Assembly (NCBI RefSeq): GCF_019797745.1
Contig: NZ_VOSI01000001.1
Span: forward strand, 1 to 64,000
DNA: 64,000 nucleotides
Source of the DNA: Edaphocola aurantiacus
GTDB lineage: Bacteria; Bacteroidota; Bacteroidia; Chitinophagales; Chitinophagaceae
Reading direction: 5' to 3'
Shown: positions 42,211-51,008 of the stretch, piece after piece
Position numbering within the stretch: position 1 is the stretch's first letter
How the letters are laid out: each line of letters starts with the position of its first letter
Position numbers and translations under genes: made by a program
The notes under the pieces: generated by a model
What the model saw: the letters and a program-made list of their open reading frames with translations, nothing else
What the model was told of the DNA's origin: nothing
Database searches by the model: none

Positions 42211-44286
42211 TTAATCCTGATTCTTCAGCTTCACCATAGTCAGGATAGTCGCTACCCCTACCAGTGGCTCATCTGTATCATCCAGCATCTCTACCAGCCA
42301 TTTTACTACACCACGCTTGATCTTAGACTTAGGATTGTCTTCAGACGGTGTGGTATCATTTGGTAATTTCTGCTTACAGGTAAAGCGGATGTTGATCTTC
42401 GCACCCGGATAAACAGGTTTGGTGAAACGCAGGTCATCAATACCATAGTTGAGCAATACAGGATTCATTTCGTAGCTGTCTACAAACAAACCGGCTGCAA
42501 TACTCATAATGAAGTATCCATGTGCTACCTGCTGGTCAAACATGGTACCTTCAAAATTGGTCTCTACTTTATGCGCGTAGAAGTTATCGCCACTCAGTGC
42601 TGCAAATTTATCGATATCCTCGCTGGTGATCTCGCGGCTTTCGGTGATCAGCTGATCACCTACTTTCAGTTCTTCGTAATGTTTTTTGAACGGATGAATA
42701 CCGTCAATATTACCTTTAGCACCTTGCTGGTATACATTTGTAATAGCCGTAATAGTTGTAGGTGAGCCCTGGATTGCGGTACGCTGCATAAAGTGCAGGA
42801 TACCTCTTACACCACCCATTTCTTCACCACCTCCGGCACGACCCGGACCACCGTGGATCAGCATAGGCATCGGAGAACCGTGACCCGTGCTTTCTTTGGC
42901 GCAATCGCGGTTCAGCACCAGGATACGGCCGTGCATCGTCGCTGCTTCCAGCGTATATGCTTTGGCGATCTGATCATCTGCCGTAATGATAGAGCTGACC
43001 AGGGAACCTTTACCCATCTGTGCCAGTGCAGCAGCTTCATCAATATCTTTATACGGCATAATAGTACTTACCGGACCAAACGCCTCGATATCGTGTACTG
43101 CCGTTTTATGGAACGGATTATCATTCAGGAATACGATCGGCGGCAGGAAGGCTCCTTTCGCTTTGTCAGCACCCTTCACTTCAAAGTTAGACAGATCACC
43201 GATAATGATGTCCTGGCTTTGTTTCAGCTGTGCAATTTTCTCCAGCACCTCTTCTCTCTGAGACTGACCGGCCAGTGAACCCATACGTACACCTTCTACA
43301 GAAGGATCGCCGATGGTAGAGCTCGCCAGGCGCTTGCCCAATGCGATCTGTACATCTTCCACCATATGTTCCGGCACCATGATACGGCGTACTGCCGTAC
43401 ATTTCTGACCTGCTTTTGTGGTGATCTCTCTTGCGATCTCTTTAATGAAGATGTCGAACTCCGGCATCTCAGTGGTAACATCTGTACCCAGTACCGAACA
43501 GTTCAGGGAGTCAGCCTCCATATTGAACGGAACGGCCTCATCGATCAGGCGCGGATGTGATTTCAGCATTTTACCGGTAGTCGCAGAACCTGTAAAGGTC
43601 ACCGTATCTCCGTTCTGTACATGATCCAGGATACCTCTTGCAGAACCACAGATCAGCTGCAGTGCTCCATCGGGCAGGATACCGGATGCAATAATATCTT
43701 TTACAACAGCCTCGGTAAGGAAGGAAGTTATAGTAGCGGGTTTCACGATCGCCGGAACACCAGCCATCAGGTTAACCGCTATTTTTTCCAGCATACCCCA
43801 TACCGGGAAGTTGAATGCATTGATATGAATAGCTACACCACGCTTCGGCACCATAATGTGGTGACCAATGAAGGTACCACCTTTGGAAAGCGGGGCTACA
43901 TCACCATCTACATAAAACGGCTCGTCCGGAAACTGGCGGCGCAGGGACGCATTGGCAAACAGGTTACCAATACCACCTTCAATATCTACCCAGCTATCGG
44001 CACGCGTGGCACCGGTAAAGGCAGATATTTTATAATAGCTTTCTTTACGATCCAGCAGATACAAGGCCAGGGCCTTCAGCATTCTGCCACGCTCATGAAA
44101 GGTCATTTTTCTCAGCTTAGGACTACCTACCTTGCGGGCATAATCCATCATGGCGCCAAAATCCAGCTCTTTACTGTCTGCTACAAACAGTGCATCGCCG
44201 GTAATGGCATTATATAAAGTCTCTCCGCTATCGGTTGAGGGTACCCACTGACCGAGCGCGTAATTTTCTAATTTTATTAAAGACAT
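42211..44286 (-). CDS. paaZ: PaaZ: oxepin-CoA hydrolase / 3-oxo-5,6-dehydrosuberyl-CoA semialdehyde dehydrogenase
   Basis: A 691-residue bifunctional enzyme of phenylacetate degradation. The ATG at 44286 gives the normal N-terminus (MSLIKLENYALGQW). Residues 1 to about 515 are an aldehyde dehydrogenase domain (FTGSATTGK; EADSLNC; nucleophile in AGQKCTAVRR). The C-terminal ~160 residues are a MaoC-like hydratase domain (FAALSGDNFYAH, VAHGYFIMSI). Both halves look intact. The other ring-opening genes (paaABCDE, paaG, paaK) are not in the window, so the rest of the pathway lies elsewhere or the enzyme serves a different aldehyde. Terminator at 42152-42186. Confidence 0.93.
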   Translation of the reverse strand: MSLIKLENYALGQWVPSTDSGETLYNAITGDALFVADSKELDFGAMMDYARKVGSPKLRKMTFHERGRMLKALALYLLDRKESYYKISAFTGATRADSWVDIEGGIGNLFANASLRRQFPDEPFYVDGDVAPLSKGGTFIGHHIMVPKRGVAIHINAFNFPVWGMLEKIAVNLMAGVPAIVKPATITSFLTEAVVKDIIASGILPDGALQLICGSARGILDHVQNGDTVTFTGSATTGKMLKSHPRLIDEAVPFNMEADSLNCSVLGTDVTTEMPEFDIFIKEIAREITTKAGQKCTAVRRIMVPEHMVEDVQIALGKRLASSTIGDPSVEGVRMGSLAGQSQREEVLEKIAQLKQSQDIIIGDLSNFEVKGADKAKGAFLPPIVFLNDNPFHKTAVHDIEAFGPVSTIMPYKDIDEAAALAQMGKGSLVSSIITADDQIAKAYTLEAATMHGRILVLNRDCAKESTGHGSPMPMLIHGGPGRAGGGEEMGGVRGILHFMQRTAIQGSPTTITAITNVYQQGAKGNIDGIHPFKKHYEELKVGDQLITESREITSEDIDKFAALSGDNFYAHKVETNFEGTMFDQQVAHGYFIMSIAAGLFVDSYEMNPVLLNYGIDDLRFTKPVYPGAKINIRFTCKQKLPNDTTPSEDNPKSKIKRGVVKWLVEMLDDTDEPLVGVATILTMVKLKNQD

Positions 44287-44417
44287 ATCCGGGTAATTTT
44301 CAATTATTGACCCGCAATTTACAATAAAAACAGCATAAGCAATAGTGCAGCATGCCAATAATTATATAACCTTTCTGAAAATCTGAAGCCGATAACAAAT
44401 AAAAAATATCTTATCCC

Positions 44418-45923
44418 ATGAAAGGAGTTTATTTTTGCGCCATGCTCAGAAAATCGCTGATCCAAACCTTTATCCTTGTATTCCTATCTACACTCAAGAG
44501 CCTGGCCGGATACTATTACGACTTTAACTCCCGTTGTCAGAAAGCCTATCAGGCCTATACTGCTTTTCGCATTACAGATGCCAACCAGCTCCTGGAAGCA
44601 GAATTAAAGGAGCATCCTAACAACCTGATTGCGGTATATCTGTATAGCTATGATGATGCGTTTACCCTATTGTTCCGCGGCGATCCGGCAGAGTTGAAGC
44701 GCAGGAGGAATAACCTGAGCATCCGTATGAATATCCTGGATAAAGGCGATAAAAGCTCACCCTGGTATGCCTATACCAAGGCCACATTATACTTTCACTG
44801 GGCAGCTATTAATATCCGGTTTAATGATATGACGGCGGCAGCTAATCTGTTCCGTAAATCATACAACAATCTGAAAGAGAATCAGGGGCGTTTTCCCAAT
44901 TTCAAACAGAATAATATATTGCTGGGTGTAGCAGAGGGCATGATCGGTACCATACCGAATAACTATCGCTGGATGGTAAACCTGCTGGGGTTTAAAGGCT
45001 CTGTAAAAAGCGGAAATACCCGGATTGCCAACTATCTGAATGACAATAGCACAGACCTGCTTAAAGAAGAGACGATTGTTTATTACTGTTATTTCAAATC
45101 TATATTATTCAGTGAGCCGGGCATGGCTTTCGAGTACCTAGATGCCAACAAAATTGATGTCCGCAATAACCAGTTACTTGCCTTTACCAAAGCCAATATT
45201 GCATTAAACAATAACCGCTCCAAAGTGGCGATGAATGTGCTGAACAATATGAATAAAGGCAGCAGCTATATGGAGGTGCCGGCCTTCCAGTTCGAGCTGG
45301 GACAGGCAGCTTTATTCAGCCTGGATGATGATTGCATTATTTACTTCAGCAGGTTTCTGAATACAACGAAGAATAATTATTTTATAAAGGAGGCTTATCA
45401 GAAAATGAGCCAGTATTACTGGGTTACAGGCAATAAAGCTAAGGCAGATGAATATAAACGTTATTGTCTGCAGTACGGCACGGCCATCACGGATGGGGAT
45501 AAGCAGGCCCTGCGCTATGCAAAAAACCCGGACTACCCCAATGCTACTTTATTGAAAATACACTTTCTCTGCGATGGGGGTAATTACCTGAGTGCCAGCC
45601 AGGTGATTAAGAATTATGACAAGGCTGATTTCAGTAACATTGCCGATCAGCTGGAGTTTACCTACCGCAATGCACAGATCTACCATGCCCTGGGGCAGCA
45701 GCAGCTGGCTATTGCCTATTTCCAGGAAACCATACAAATGGGCAGTGAACGCTCTGAGCACTATGCTGCAAGAGCCGCGCTGGAACTGGGTAATATTTAT
45801 GAAGATATGGGCCAGAGTGCACTGGCTATAAAAAGGTATAACGAGTGTATCGACATGAAAAATCATGATTATGAAAACTCGCTGGAACAGAAAGCCAAAG
45901 CGGCCCTGAACCGTTTAAAATAA
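44418..45923 (+). CDS. Exported TPR-like protein, unknown
   Basis: A 501-residue protein. A signal peptide is visible (MLRKSLIQTFILVFLSTLKSLAG if the Met at 44442 is used; the ATG at 44418 adds eight residues and I cannot decide between them). The rest is all-helical with tetratricopeptide-like pairs, clearest near the end (AQIYHALGQQQLAIAYFQETI; ALELGNIYEDMGQSALAIKRYNECI). Proteins of this layout occur in Bacteroidota without known function. Single gene; terminator shared with the convergent lipoprotein gene. Confidence 0.75.
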   Translation: MKGVYFCAMLRKSLIQTFILVFLSTLKSLAGYYYDFNSRCQKAYQAYTAFRITDANQLLEAELKEHPNNLIAVYLYSYDDAFTLLFRGDPAELKRRRNNLSIRMNILDKGDKSSPWYAYTKATLYFHWAAINIRFNDMTAAANLFRKSYNNLKENQGRFPNFKQNNILLGVAEGMIGTIPNNYRWMVNLLGFKGSVKSGNTRIANYLNDNSTDLLKEETIVYYCYFKSILFSEPGMAFEYLDANKIDVRNNQLLAFTKANIALNNNRSKVAMNVLNNMNKGSSYMEVPAFQFELGQAALFSLDDDCIIYFSRFLNTTKNNYFIKEAYQKMSQYYWVTGNKAKADEYKRYCLQYGTAITDGDKQALRYAKNPDYPNATLLKIHFLCDGGNYLSASQVIKNYDKADFSNIADQLEFTYRNAQIYHALGQQQLAIAYFQETIQMGSERSEHYAARAALELGNIYEDMGQSALAIKRYNECIDMKNHDYENSLEQKAKAALNRLK

Positions 45924-45953
45924 CCCGGACAACACGGACAACATAGGGATAAT

Positions 45954-45994
45954 AAAAATTGCGTGCATCGATGATATCAATGCACGCAATTTTT
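45954..45994. terminator. Bidirectional terminator
   Basis: AAAAATTGCGTGCAT / ATGCACGCAATTTTT, a 15-bp stem with an 11-base loop, between the convergent TPR and lipoprotein genes. Confidence 0.82.
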
Positions 45995-46018
45995 TATAAA
46001 TAAATGTATGAGATCAGA

Positions 46019-46279
46019 TTAATACAGATCGCAGGTCTCCGTTGTAATGATGCCCATTTCGGTAGTCACACGGGAAGCGGCCTTACATTTTGAAGCAGCA
46101 CCACTGCCATTATCTTTAATAGAATATTCTTTTACAGTAGGCTCTGGCAATCCAGGCTTACCGGAATAAGAGATTTCACAACGACAGGTATAATCTTTAA
46201 TGCAGGAGATAAAACCCAGGCTCAGCAGACCGATACCACAGACAGAGAAGGCAGCACGCAGTAAATGTTTATTCATCAT
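46019..46279 (-). CDS. Small cysteine-containing lipoprotein
   Basis: An 86-residue protein with a signal sequence ending LGFISC, a plausible lipobox with lipidated Cys at residue 26. The mature part of about 60 residues has further cysteines (CRC, SKCKAAS, ETCDLY), which could form disulfides. No family is recognised. Start may be Met1 or Met2. Confidence 0.65.
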   Translation of the reverse strand: MMNKHLLRAAFSVCGIGLLSLGFISCIKDYTCRCEISYSGKPGLPEPTVKEYSIKDNGSGAASKCKAASRVTTEMGIITTETCDLY

Positions 46280-46408
46280 GGCGATTGTTCAAATTTTCTC
46301 AAAGATAATATGCGAAATGCAGAAATCAAAATGCATTTATATGCTATTTTCGTACCCATGTACCTTTTCTTCGCCTCCATATCCGGAAAGCAGTTATAAA
46401 GAACCCGT

Positions 46409-47059
46409 ATTATCAGCAATTACTATCAGATATTAGAAGTGCCGCCGCAGGCCGATACCGATACGATCAAAAAATCGTTTCGCAGGCTGGCGCACCAGTT
46501 TCATCCGGATAAGAATGCGGATAATGCTTTTGCTCATACGCATTTCAGCCTGATCAAGGAAGCCTATGAAGTGCTGACGGATGCCGTAAAAAGGAAGGAA
46601 TATGATAAAGAATTATGGCTGCTGCAGCAGAATACAATCCGGTATACCCAGGCGATTACCCCGGAACTGATCCTGGACCGGGTACATCATGTGGCGGATG
46701 CTATTGTGTACAGGAAATCACATCATGTAATAGAAAATCACCTTACCGACTATCTCTGTTCCTTGCTGAATGACCATAACATTGCGGTGTTTCAGCAGAA
46801 AGCCGGCGAACAGCAATATACACAATGCTGTGCCGATGTGCTGGCCTTATGCACCGTGCTGCCAGAGCACCAGTGCAGGATGGTTACTGACCGGTTGGCT
46901 GCTTTATGCGCGCAGCAGGAAACGCAGCTGGAGCGCATACAAGCTTACCTCGATAGCCGTAAACATACGGATCGTTATCAGAAAAACATAGTCTGGATTA
47001 TACTGGCGATTGCCATACTGTTATGTATTGCGATGTACTGGTACAGCCGTAAGGTGTAG
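46409..47059 (+). CDS. J-domain protein with C-terminal membrane anchor
   Basis: A DnaJ-like co-chaperone. The J domain has the HPD motif in AHQFHPDKN and ends with KEYDKEL. The segment NYYQILEVPPQAD that should open the domain is encoded from 46409, but the first canonical start codon in frame is a GTG at 46439 inside it (in the middle of helix I). I therefore place the start at the ATT at 46409 as the best candidate, giving 216 residues; with GTG it would be 206 and lack the first conserved residues. The C-terminus has one membrane helix (IVWIILAIAILLCIAMYW) and a basic end. It is convergent with the RsmF-like gene, with stops directly abutting. The exact start is uncertain. Confidence 0.72.
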   Translation: MISNYYQILEVPPQADTDTIKKSFRRLAHQFHPDKNADNAFAHTHFSLIKEAYEVLTDAVKRKEYDKELWLLQQNTIRYTQAITPELILDRVHHVADAIVYRKSHHVIENHLTDYLCSLLNDHNIAVFQQKAGEQQYTQCCADVLALCTVLPEHQCRMVTDRLAALCAQQETQLERIQAYLDSRKHTDRYQKNIVWIILAIAILLCIAMYWYSRKV

Positions 47060-48412
47060 TTACAGATCCATACGGATGCGGTAATGCTTGGGCAGGTAAT
47101 TGTTCATACGGTTAGGCATCCATTTACCCCAGCCCAGCCCTACTCCTTCGTATGTAGCCACATGCCAGCCCTTGTATCCGTCACCGGTGCGTACCGATTC
47201 TTTCTTGAGGTAATGCAGCGCCTCATCACGGCTTAAGGCAATACGGGAGACACCTTCGGCAAGATGCACACTCAGTGCCAGGTCATGCTCCGGCACCAGT
47301 TCTTTGAGCATAGTACCCATTGCCGTGCCTGCTTTTTTAATATAAAATGCCCCACGCATAGATTCAACATAAGCCTTGTGTTCGGGATGCACCGCGTAGA
47401 TCATATCCTGGTGCTGGAAGAGCTCGATATCTGTATTGAAATAAGCCTGCATCTGCTGCTGTAATACAGCATCCTGCTTCGCTTTGGTTTTCTGCTTAGT
47501 ACTGCTCTGGTAAAGGCTATCCGTAACCAGCCCGTCATTCTTGCGCAGTACAGCCAGGAAGAAGCCCTCCCCTTTGGCCTTCCAGGGATAGAAGCGGTAA
47601 CCCCAGGCTTTATGCTGCGGTGACTGCGTTTCTGTTACACCCCATTCTGCATCGCAATCTACGCGCAAGGCTGTCATATTCATTTCTGTAATGAGCCAGT
47701 CTACAATGCGCTCATTTTCTGCAACAGAATAAGAGCAGGTTGCATATATAAGTACCCCGTCTTTCTTTAATGCAGGTAAGGCATCGGCCAGGATGCGCTG
47801 CTGACGCTCAGAGCAAAGCTGTACATTACTTTCACTCCACTCATCAATAGCCTGTTCATCTTTCCGCCACAACCCGGAACCACTACAGGGTGCATCTACC
47901 AGCATTGCATCAAAGAATCCAGTAGCCCTGCCAAAATCTTTAGGATCATTATTGGTCACCCAGGTATTCATCTGCCCCCAGCGCGTCATATTCTCTACCA
48001 GTATAGATGCACGGGTTTGTATCACTTCATTCGACACCAGCAGATCATCTGCCCGGAGCAAAGCGGCCAGGAGTGTGCTTTTACCGCCCGGTGCCGCACA
48101 AAGATCTAACACTTTAAGCGGTTGGCTACGCGATACATGTTGCTGAAAAGCCTGCTCTACAAACATGGAAGAGGCTTCCTGCACGTAGTACGCCCCGCCA
48201 TGAAACAAAGGGTCCAGCGTAAAAGAGGGTCTTTCCGGAAGATAAAGTCCGTTAGCACTCCAGGGCACCTGTTGTGCTGCTGAAAATGCTGATGAAGGCT
48301 TCAGTGGATTGAGGCGTACCGATACCGGCGGTGCCTGCTGATGGGCCATTACATAAGCATCCTCATTCCAGTCAGGAGCAGTATCAAAAACATGTTGCGG
48401 TAGTGATGTCAT
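47060..48412 (-). CDS. RsmB/NOP family rRNA cytosine-C5 methyltransferase, RsmF-like
   Basis: A 450-residue SAM-dependent m5C methyltransferase. The SAM site is LDLCAAPGGKST (about residues 101-112); motif IV VDAPCSGSG and motif VI IYATCSYS carry the two cysteines of the family, the nucleophile being in the latter. The C-terminal ~120 residues resemble the PUA-like domain of RsmF/YebU and not the N-terminal NusB domain of RsmB. Target is probably 16S rRNA. The gene abuts the J-domain gene with no gap and has no visible terminator. Confidence 0.9.
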   Translation of the reverse strand: MTSLPQHVFDTAPDWNEDAYVMAHQQAPPVSVRLNPLKPSSAFSAAQQVPWSANGLYLPERPSFTLDPLFHGGAYYVQEASSMFVEQAFQQHVSRSQPLKVLDLCAAPGGKSTLLAALLRADDLLVSNEVIQTRASILVENMTRWGQMNTWVTNNDPKDFGRATGFFDAMLVDAPCSGSGLWRKDEQAIDEWSESNVQLCSERQQRILADALPALKKDGVLIYATCSYSVAENERIVDWLITEMNMTALRVDCDAEWGVTETQSPQHKAWGYRFYPWKAKGEGFFLAVLRKNDGLVTDSLYQSSTKQKTKAKQDAVLQQQMQAYFNTDIELFQHQDMIYAVHPEHKAYVESMRGAFYIKKAGTAMGTMLKELVPEHDLALSVHLAEGVSRIALSRDEALHYLKKESVRTGDGYKGWHVATYEGVGLGWGKWMPNRMNNYLPKHYRIRMDL

Positions 48413-48440
48413 AAAATTCCGGGCAATTCATTAAAAGCAA

Positions 48441-48467
48441 ACATTGCATGGCAAAACCATGCAATGT
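48441..48467 (-). terminator. Terminator after endonuclease V
   Basis: ACATTGCATGG / CCATGCAATGT with a CAAAA loop, followed on the minus strand by a T-rich run. Confidence 0.75.
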
Positions 48468-48504
48468 CCACAAAAATACGATTTAGACGGAAAATGACCG
48501 AAGC

Positions 48505-49206
48505 TTATACAAACAATTGCTGTCCGGGTGCCTCTTTGGCCTGCAGGCGTACCTCGTTGACCCACAGATGGGCTTTACGCGTAGGCTCCGGTATGCGATA
48601 ACCCCGGAGACTATTACTGATAAGCTGTACGCTTTGCTCCATACTGATATGATGTCCCGGAGAAACAAATACCGGCTTACAGTTGCGCTTGGTGCGCAGT
48701 ACTACGCCTATCTGCTCTCCCTGGTGCCAGAGCGGGCGCTGCGACAGCGGTTCATTGGCCGGTTCTTCAAACGTACCGGTGAGTCTGCTTTTGCCACAGC
48801 CCAGTGTGGGCACTCCGGCCACCAGGCCAAAGTGTGTGGCAATACCTAAACGACGTGGATGAGCAATCCCCTGCCCGTCCAGTACCAGCACATCGGGTTT
48901 GAGGTCTAGCTGCTGCCAGGCTTTCAGCAAAGAAGGCACCTCACGGAAAGCCAGTAAGCCCGATATGTATGGGAATGTTGCCTCCTCTACCACTGCAACA
49001 CGCGAAACAACCTGCATCTCAGGATAAGACAACACCACGATCCCGGCATAAACGGTTGTTTCAAAACGGTTGAAAGAGATATCTGCACCACCAATATATT
49101 TAATGTCCCCTTCATAAGGACTCAGGTCGATCTGACTGCGCAGTTGTTTTTGCAGCTCCACGGCCTCGGAAGGGCTCATGCGGTCATATAAAGAAGTATG
49201 TTCCAT
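48505..49206 (-). CDS. nfi: Endonuclease V
   Basis: A 233-residue enzyme that nicks DNA one base past deoxyinosine, starting repair of deaminated adenine. The acidic catalytic triad is present: D42 (GGADISF), E89 (FREVPSLL) and D110 (LVLDGQGIAHPRR). The wedge motif is EEATFPYISG. Length matches the bacterial enzyme. It lies 14 bases after the ABC-F gene on the same strand, so the two may share a transcript. Confidence 0.94.
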   Translation of the reverse strand: MEHTSLYDRMSPSEAVELQKQLRSQIDLSPYEGDIKYIGGADISFNRFETTVYAGIVVLSYPEMQVVSRVAVVEEATFPYISGLLAFREVPSLLKAWQQLDLKPDVLVLDGQGIAHPRRLGIATHFGLVAGVPTLGCGKSRLTGTFEEPANEPLSQRPLWHQGEQIGVVLRTKRNCKPVFVSPGHHISMEQSVQLISNSLRGYRIPEPTRKAHLWVNEVRLQAKEAPGQQLFV

Positions 49207-49220
49207 AGCTATAATGTAAT

Positions 49221-50810
49221 TTAAGATAAACAGATCTGATCTTTTATGCCGATCTCTTCCAGGAAATAGGCATCATGCGACACTACAATCAGCGTTCCCT
49301 TATATTCATTCAGCGCTGCTGTAAGTATGGCCATGTTCTGAATATCAAGGTTATTGGTAGGTTCATCCAGTACAATAATATCCGGCGTCTGCTGTTGTAT
49401 GGTCAGGCAGCAGAGCAGCATACGCATCTGTTCTCCCCCGCTTAATACTGCACAAGATTTATGCCAATCCTCCGGGTCAAAGAGAAAACGTTTCAACCGG
49501 TTCTTGATTTCATGCTCCTGCAGTCCGGTACGATTATATTGCTGTGCCAGTTCATAAAGACTATCACTGGTTTGTACCAGGCTATACTCCTGGTCTATAT
49601 AGAGCATGGTATGCGCTGCACGGTACAGCATGCCCTGCTGTGGCTCCAGCGTACCCATAATCATCCGTAACAATGTAGTTTTGCCAGAACCATTCGCACC
49701 CGCAATAGCCGTACGGGAACCGCTGACAATGGTAAAGGATAAAGGCTCCTTCCATAAAGGTTGGTCACCAAAACTATGATTGATCTCACCTGCTTTTAAT
49801 AATATCTTACCCTGATGCAAATCGGTGGTGGCAAAGCCAATGCGCATCTGATCAGGATCGGGCAGATCATTGCGCAGTTCCTGCATATCCTGGCGTATAG
49901 ACTGCACTTTGTCCGCATGTACATCGCCCATCTTTGCAGTACTCTTCTGTGCACTGTTGCGCAGGGTGTTCATCATAATGGTAGGCACTCCCGCTTTTTC
50001 CTGCTTTCGTTTACCCCGTGCATCCAGCTTCTGCCTTCTTTCTGCCGCCTGGCGTTCTATCTCTTTTGCCTTACGCAATTCTTTTTCTTTATGATGCACT
50101 GCTTGCTGCAGCGCTTCGAGGCCGGTTTGTTTTTGTATTTTATATTCTTCATAATTGCCACCATACAGGCTTATCCCTTTAGGACTCAGTTCTGCAACCG
50201 TATCCAGCAGGTTGAGCAAGGTACGGTCATGGCTTACCACCAGCAACGTATGACGGGTATTACGGATGTACTCATATAGCAGATTGCGACTTTCCTGATC
50301 CAGGTGGTTACTGGGCTCATCCATCAGCACAAAGGAGGCTTCATGTACGACAATACCGGCCAGGAAGACCTTCGTCTTCTGCCCGCCGCTCAGTTGTGAC
50401 ATAGGCGTATCCAGGCTAAATGCACCCAGCCCCCACTGCTCCAGCGCAGCGGTACATCGCTCTTCTATAGCCCAGTCATCCTGCAGCAGATCAAGGTTTC
50501 GCTCACTCATATCTCCGGCCAGTATGCTATGCAAGGCTGCAATACGATCGGCCACGCCCAGTGCCCGGGCTATGTTCAGCTCATTAAACTGACCATATAC
50601 CTGTGGCACATAATAAGGCTGCTCCTGTAACTGTATGCTACCGGCCTGTGATTGCAGTCTGCCCGCAATCAATTGCAATAAGGTGGATTTGCCCACGCCG
50701 TTATTACCGACAAGGGCCACTTTCTGCTGTGTGCTGATGCTCATACTGAGCTCATCAAATAATATAGTTTTATCGGAATGCGCGTAAGTAAGTTGTTGTA
50801 TAACCAACAT
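49221..50810 (-). CDS. ABC-F family ATPase
   Basis: A 529-residue soluble protein with two ABC domains and no membrane part. The first has GNNGVGKS (35-42), LSGGQKTK and LMDEPSNHLD; the second has GANGSGKTT, LSGGEQMR and VLDEPTNNLD. Between them is a long charged linker (KEKELRKAKEIERQAAERR), the P-site tRNA interaction motif region of ABC-F factors. These act on the ribosome, some giving antibiotic resistance and others housekeeping; I cannot tell which applies. The ATG at 50810 is used because the upstream 63 codons run into a terminator and promoter. A leader of about 100 bases contains a GC-rich hairpin. Confidence 0.88.
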   Translation of the reverse strand: MLVIQQLTYAHSDKTILFDELSMSISTQQKVALVGNNGVGKSTLLQLIAGRLQSQAGSIQLQEQPYYVPQVYGQFNELNIARALGVADRIAALHSILAGDMSERNLDLLQDDWAIEERCTAALEQWGLGAFSLDTPMSQLSGGQKTKVFLAGIVVHEASFVLMDEPSNHLDQESRNLLYEYIRNTRHTLLVVSHDRTLLNLLDTVAELSPKGISLYGGNYEEYKIQKQTGLEALQQAVHHKEKELRKAKEIERQAAERRQKLDARGKRKQEKAGVPTIMMNTLRNSAQKSTAKMGDVHADKVQSIRQDMQELRNDLPDPDQMRIGFATTDLHQGKILLKAGEINHSFGDQPLWKEPLSFTIVSGSRTAIAGANGSGKTTLLRMIMGTLEPQQGMLYRAAHTMLYIDQEYSLVQTSDSLYELAQQYNRTGLQEHEIKNRLKRFLFDPEDWHKSCAVLSGGEQMRMLLCCLTIQQQTPDIIVLDEPTNNLDIQNMAILTAALNEYKGTLIVVSHDAYFLEEIGIKDQICLS

Positions 50811-50922
50811 ATCTTTTCGTTTGAATGTGAACAATAGCCAGACTCCCGGCGGAAGCCGGCATTCGATATTGTAACCATAAGAAAAGATAAATTCTACATG
50901 TGTATCTGCGCTTGAAGAATAG

Positions 50923-50951
50923 CAAAGGTACGAATTACGGGCTAAGTCAAA
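50923..50951 (-). promoter_or_regulatory. Promoter of the ABC-F gene
   Basis: Minus strand TTTG (50951-50948), 17 bases, TACCTTTG (50930-50923). Leader to the ATG is roughly 105 bases and includes CCGGC-TTCC-GCCGG. Confidence 0.55.
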
Positions 50952-50960
50952 AGTTAAAAA

Positions 50961-50995
50961 AGTTGGAGGGTATCGCTTCGCGATACCCTCCAACT
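50961..50995 (-). terminator. Terminator of the T9SS gene
   Basis: AGTTGGAGGGTATCGC / GCGATACCCTCCAACT, a 16-bp stem with a TTC loop, then TTTTTTAAC on the minus strand. Confidence 0.88.
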
Positions 50996-51008
50996 GCACA
51001 TGCTTGCA

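Noticed and set aside
50811-50999. 63-codon N-terminal extension of the ABC-F protein
   Set aside because: It would be translated from the terminator and promoter of the region; the ATG at 50810 starts a normal ABC-F N-terminus.
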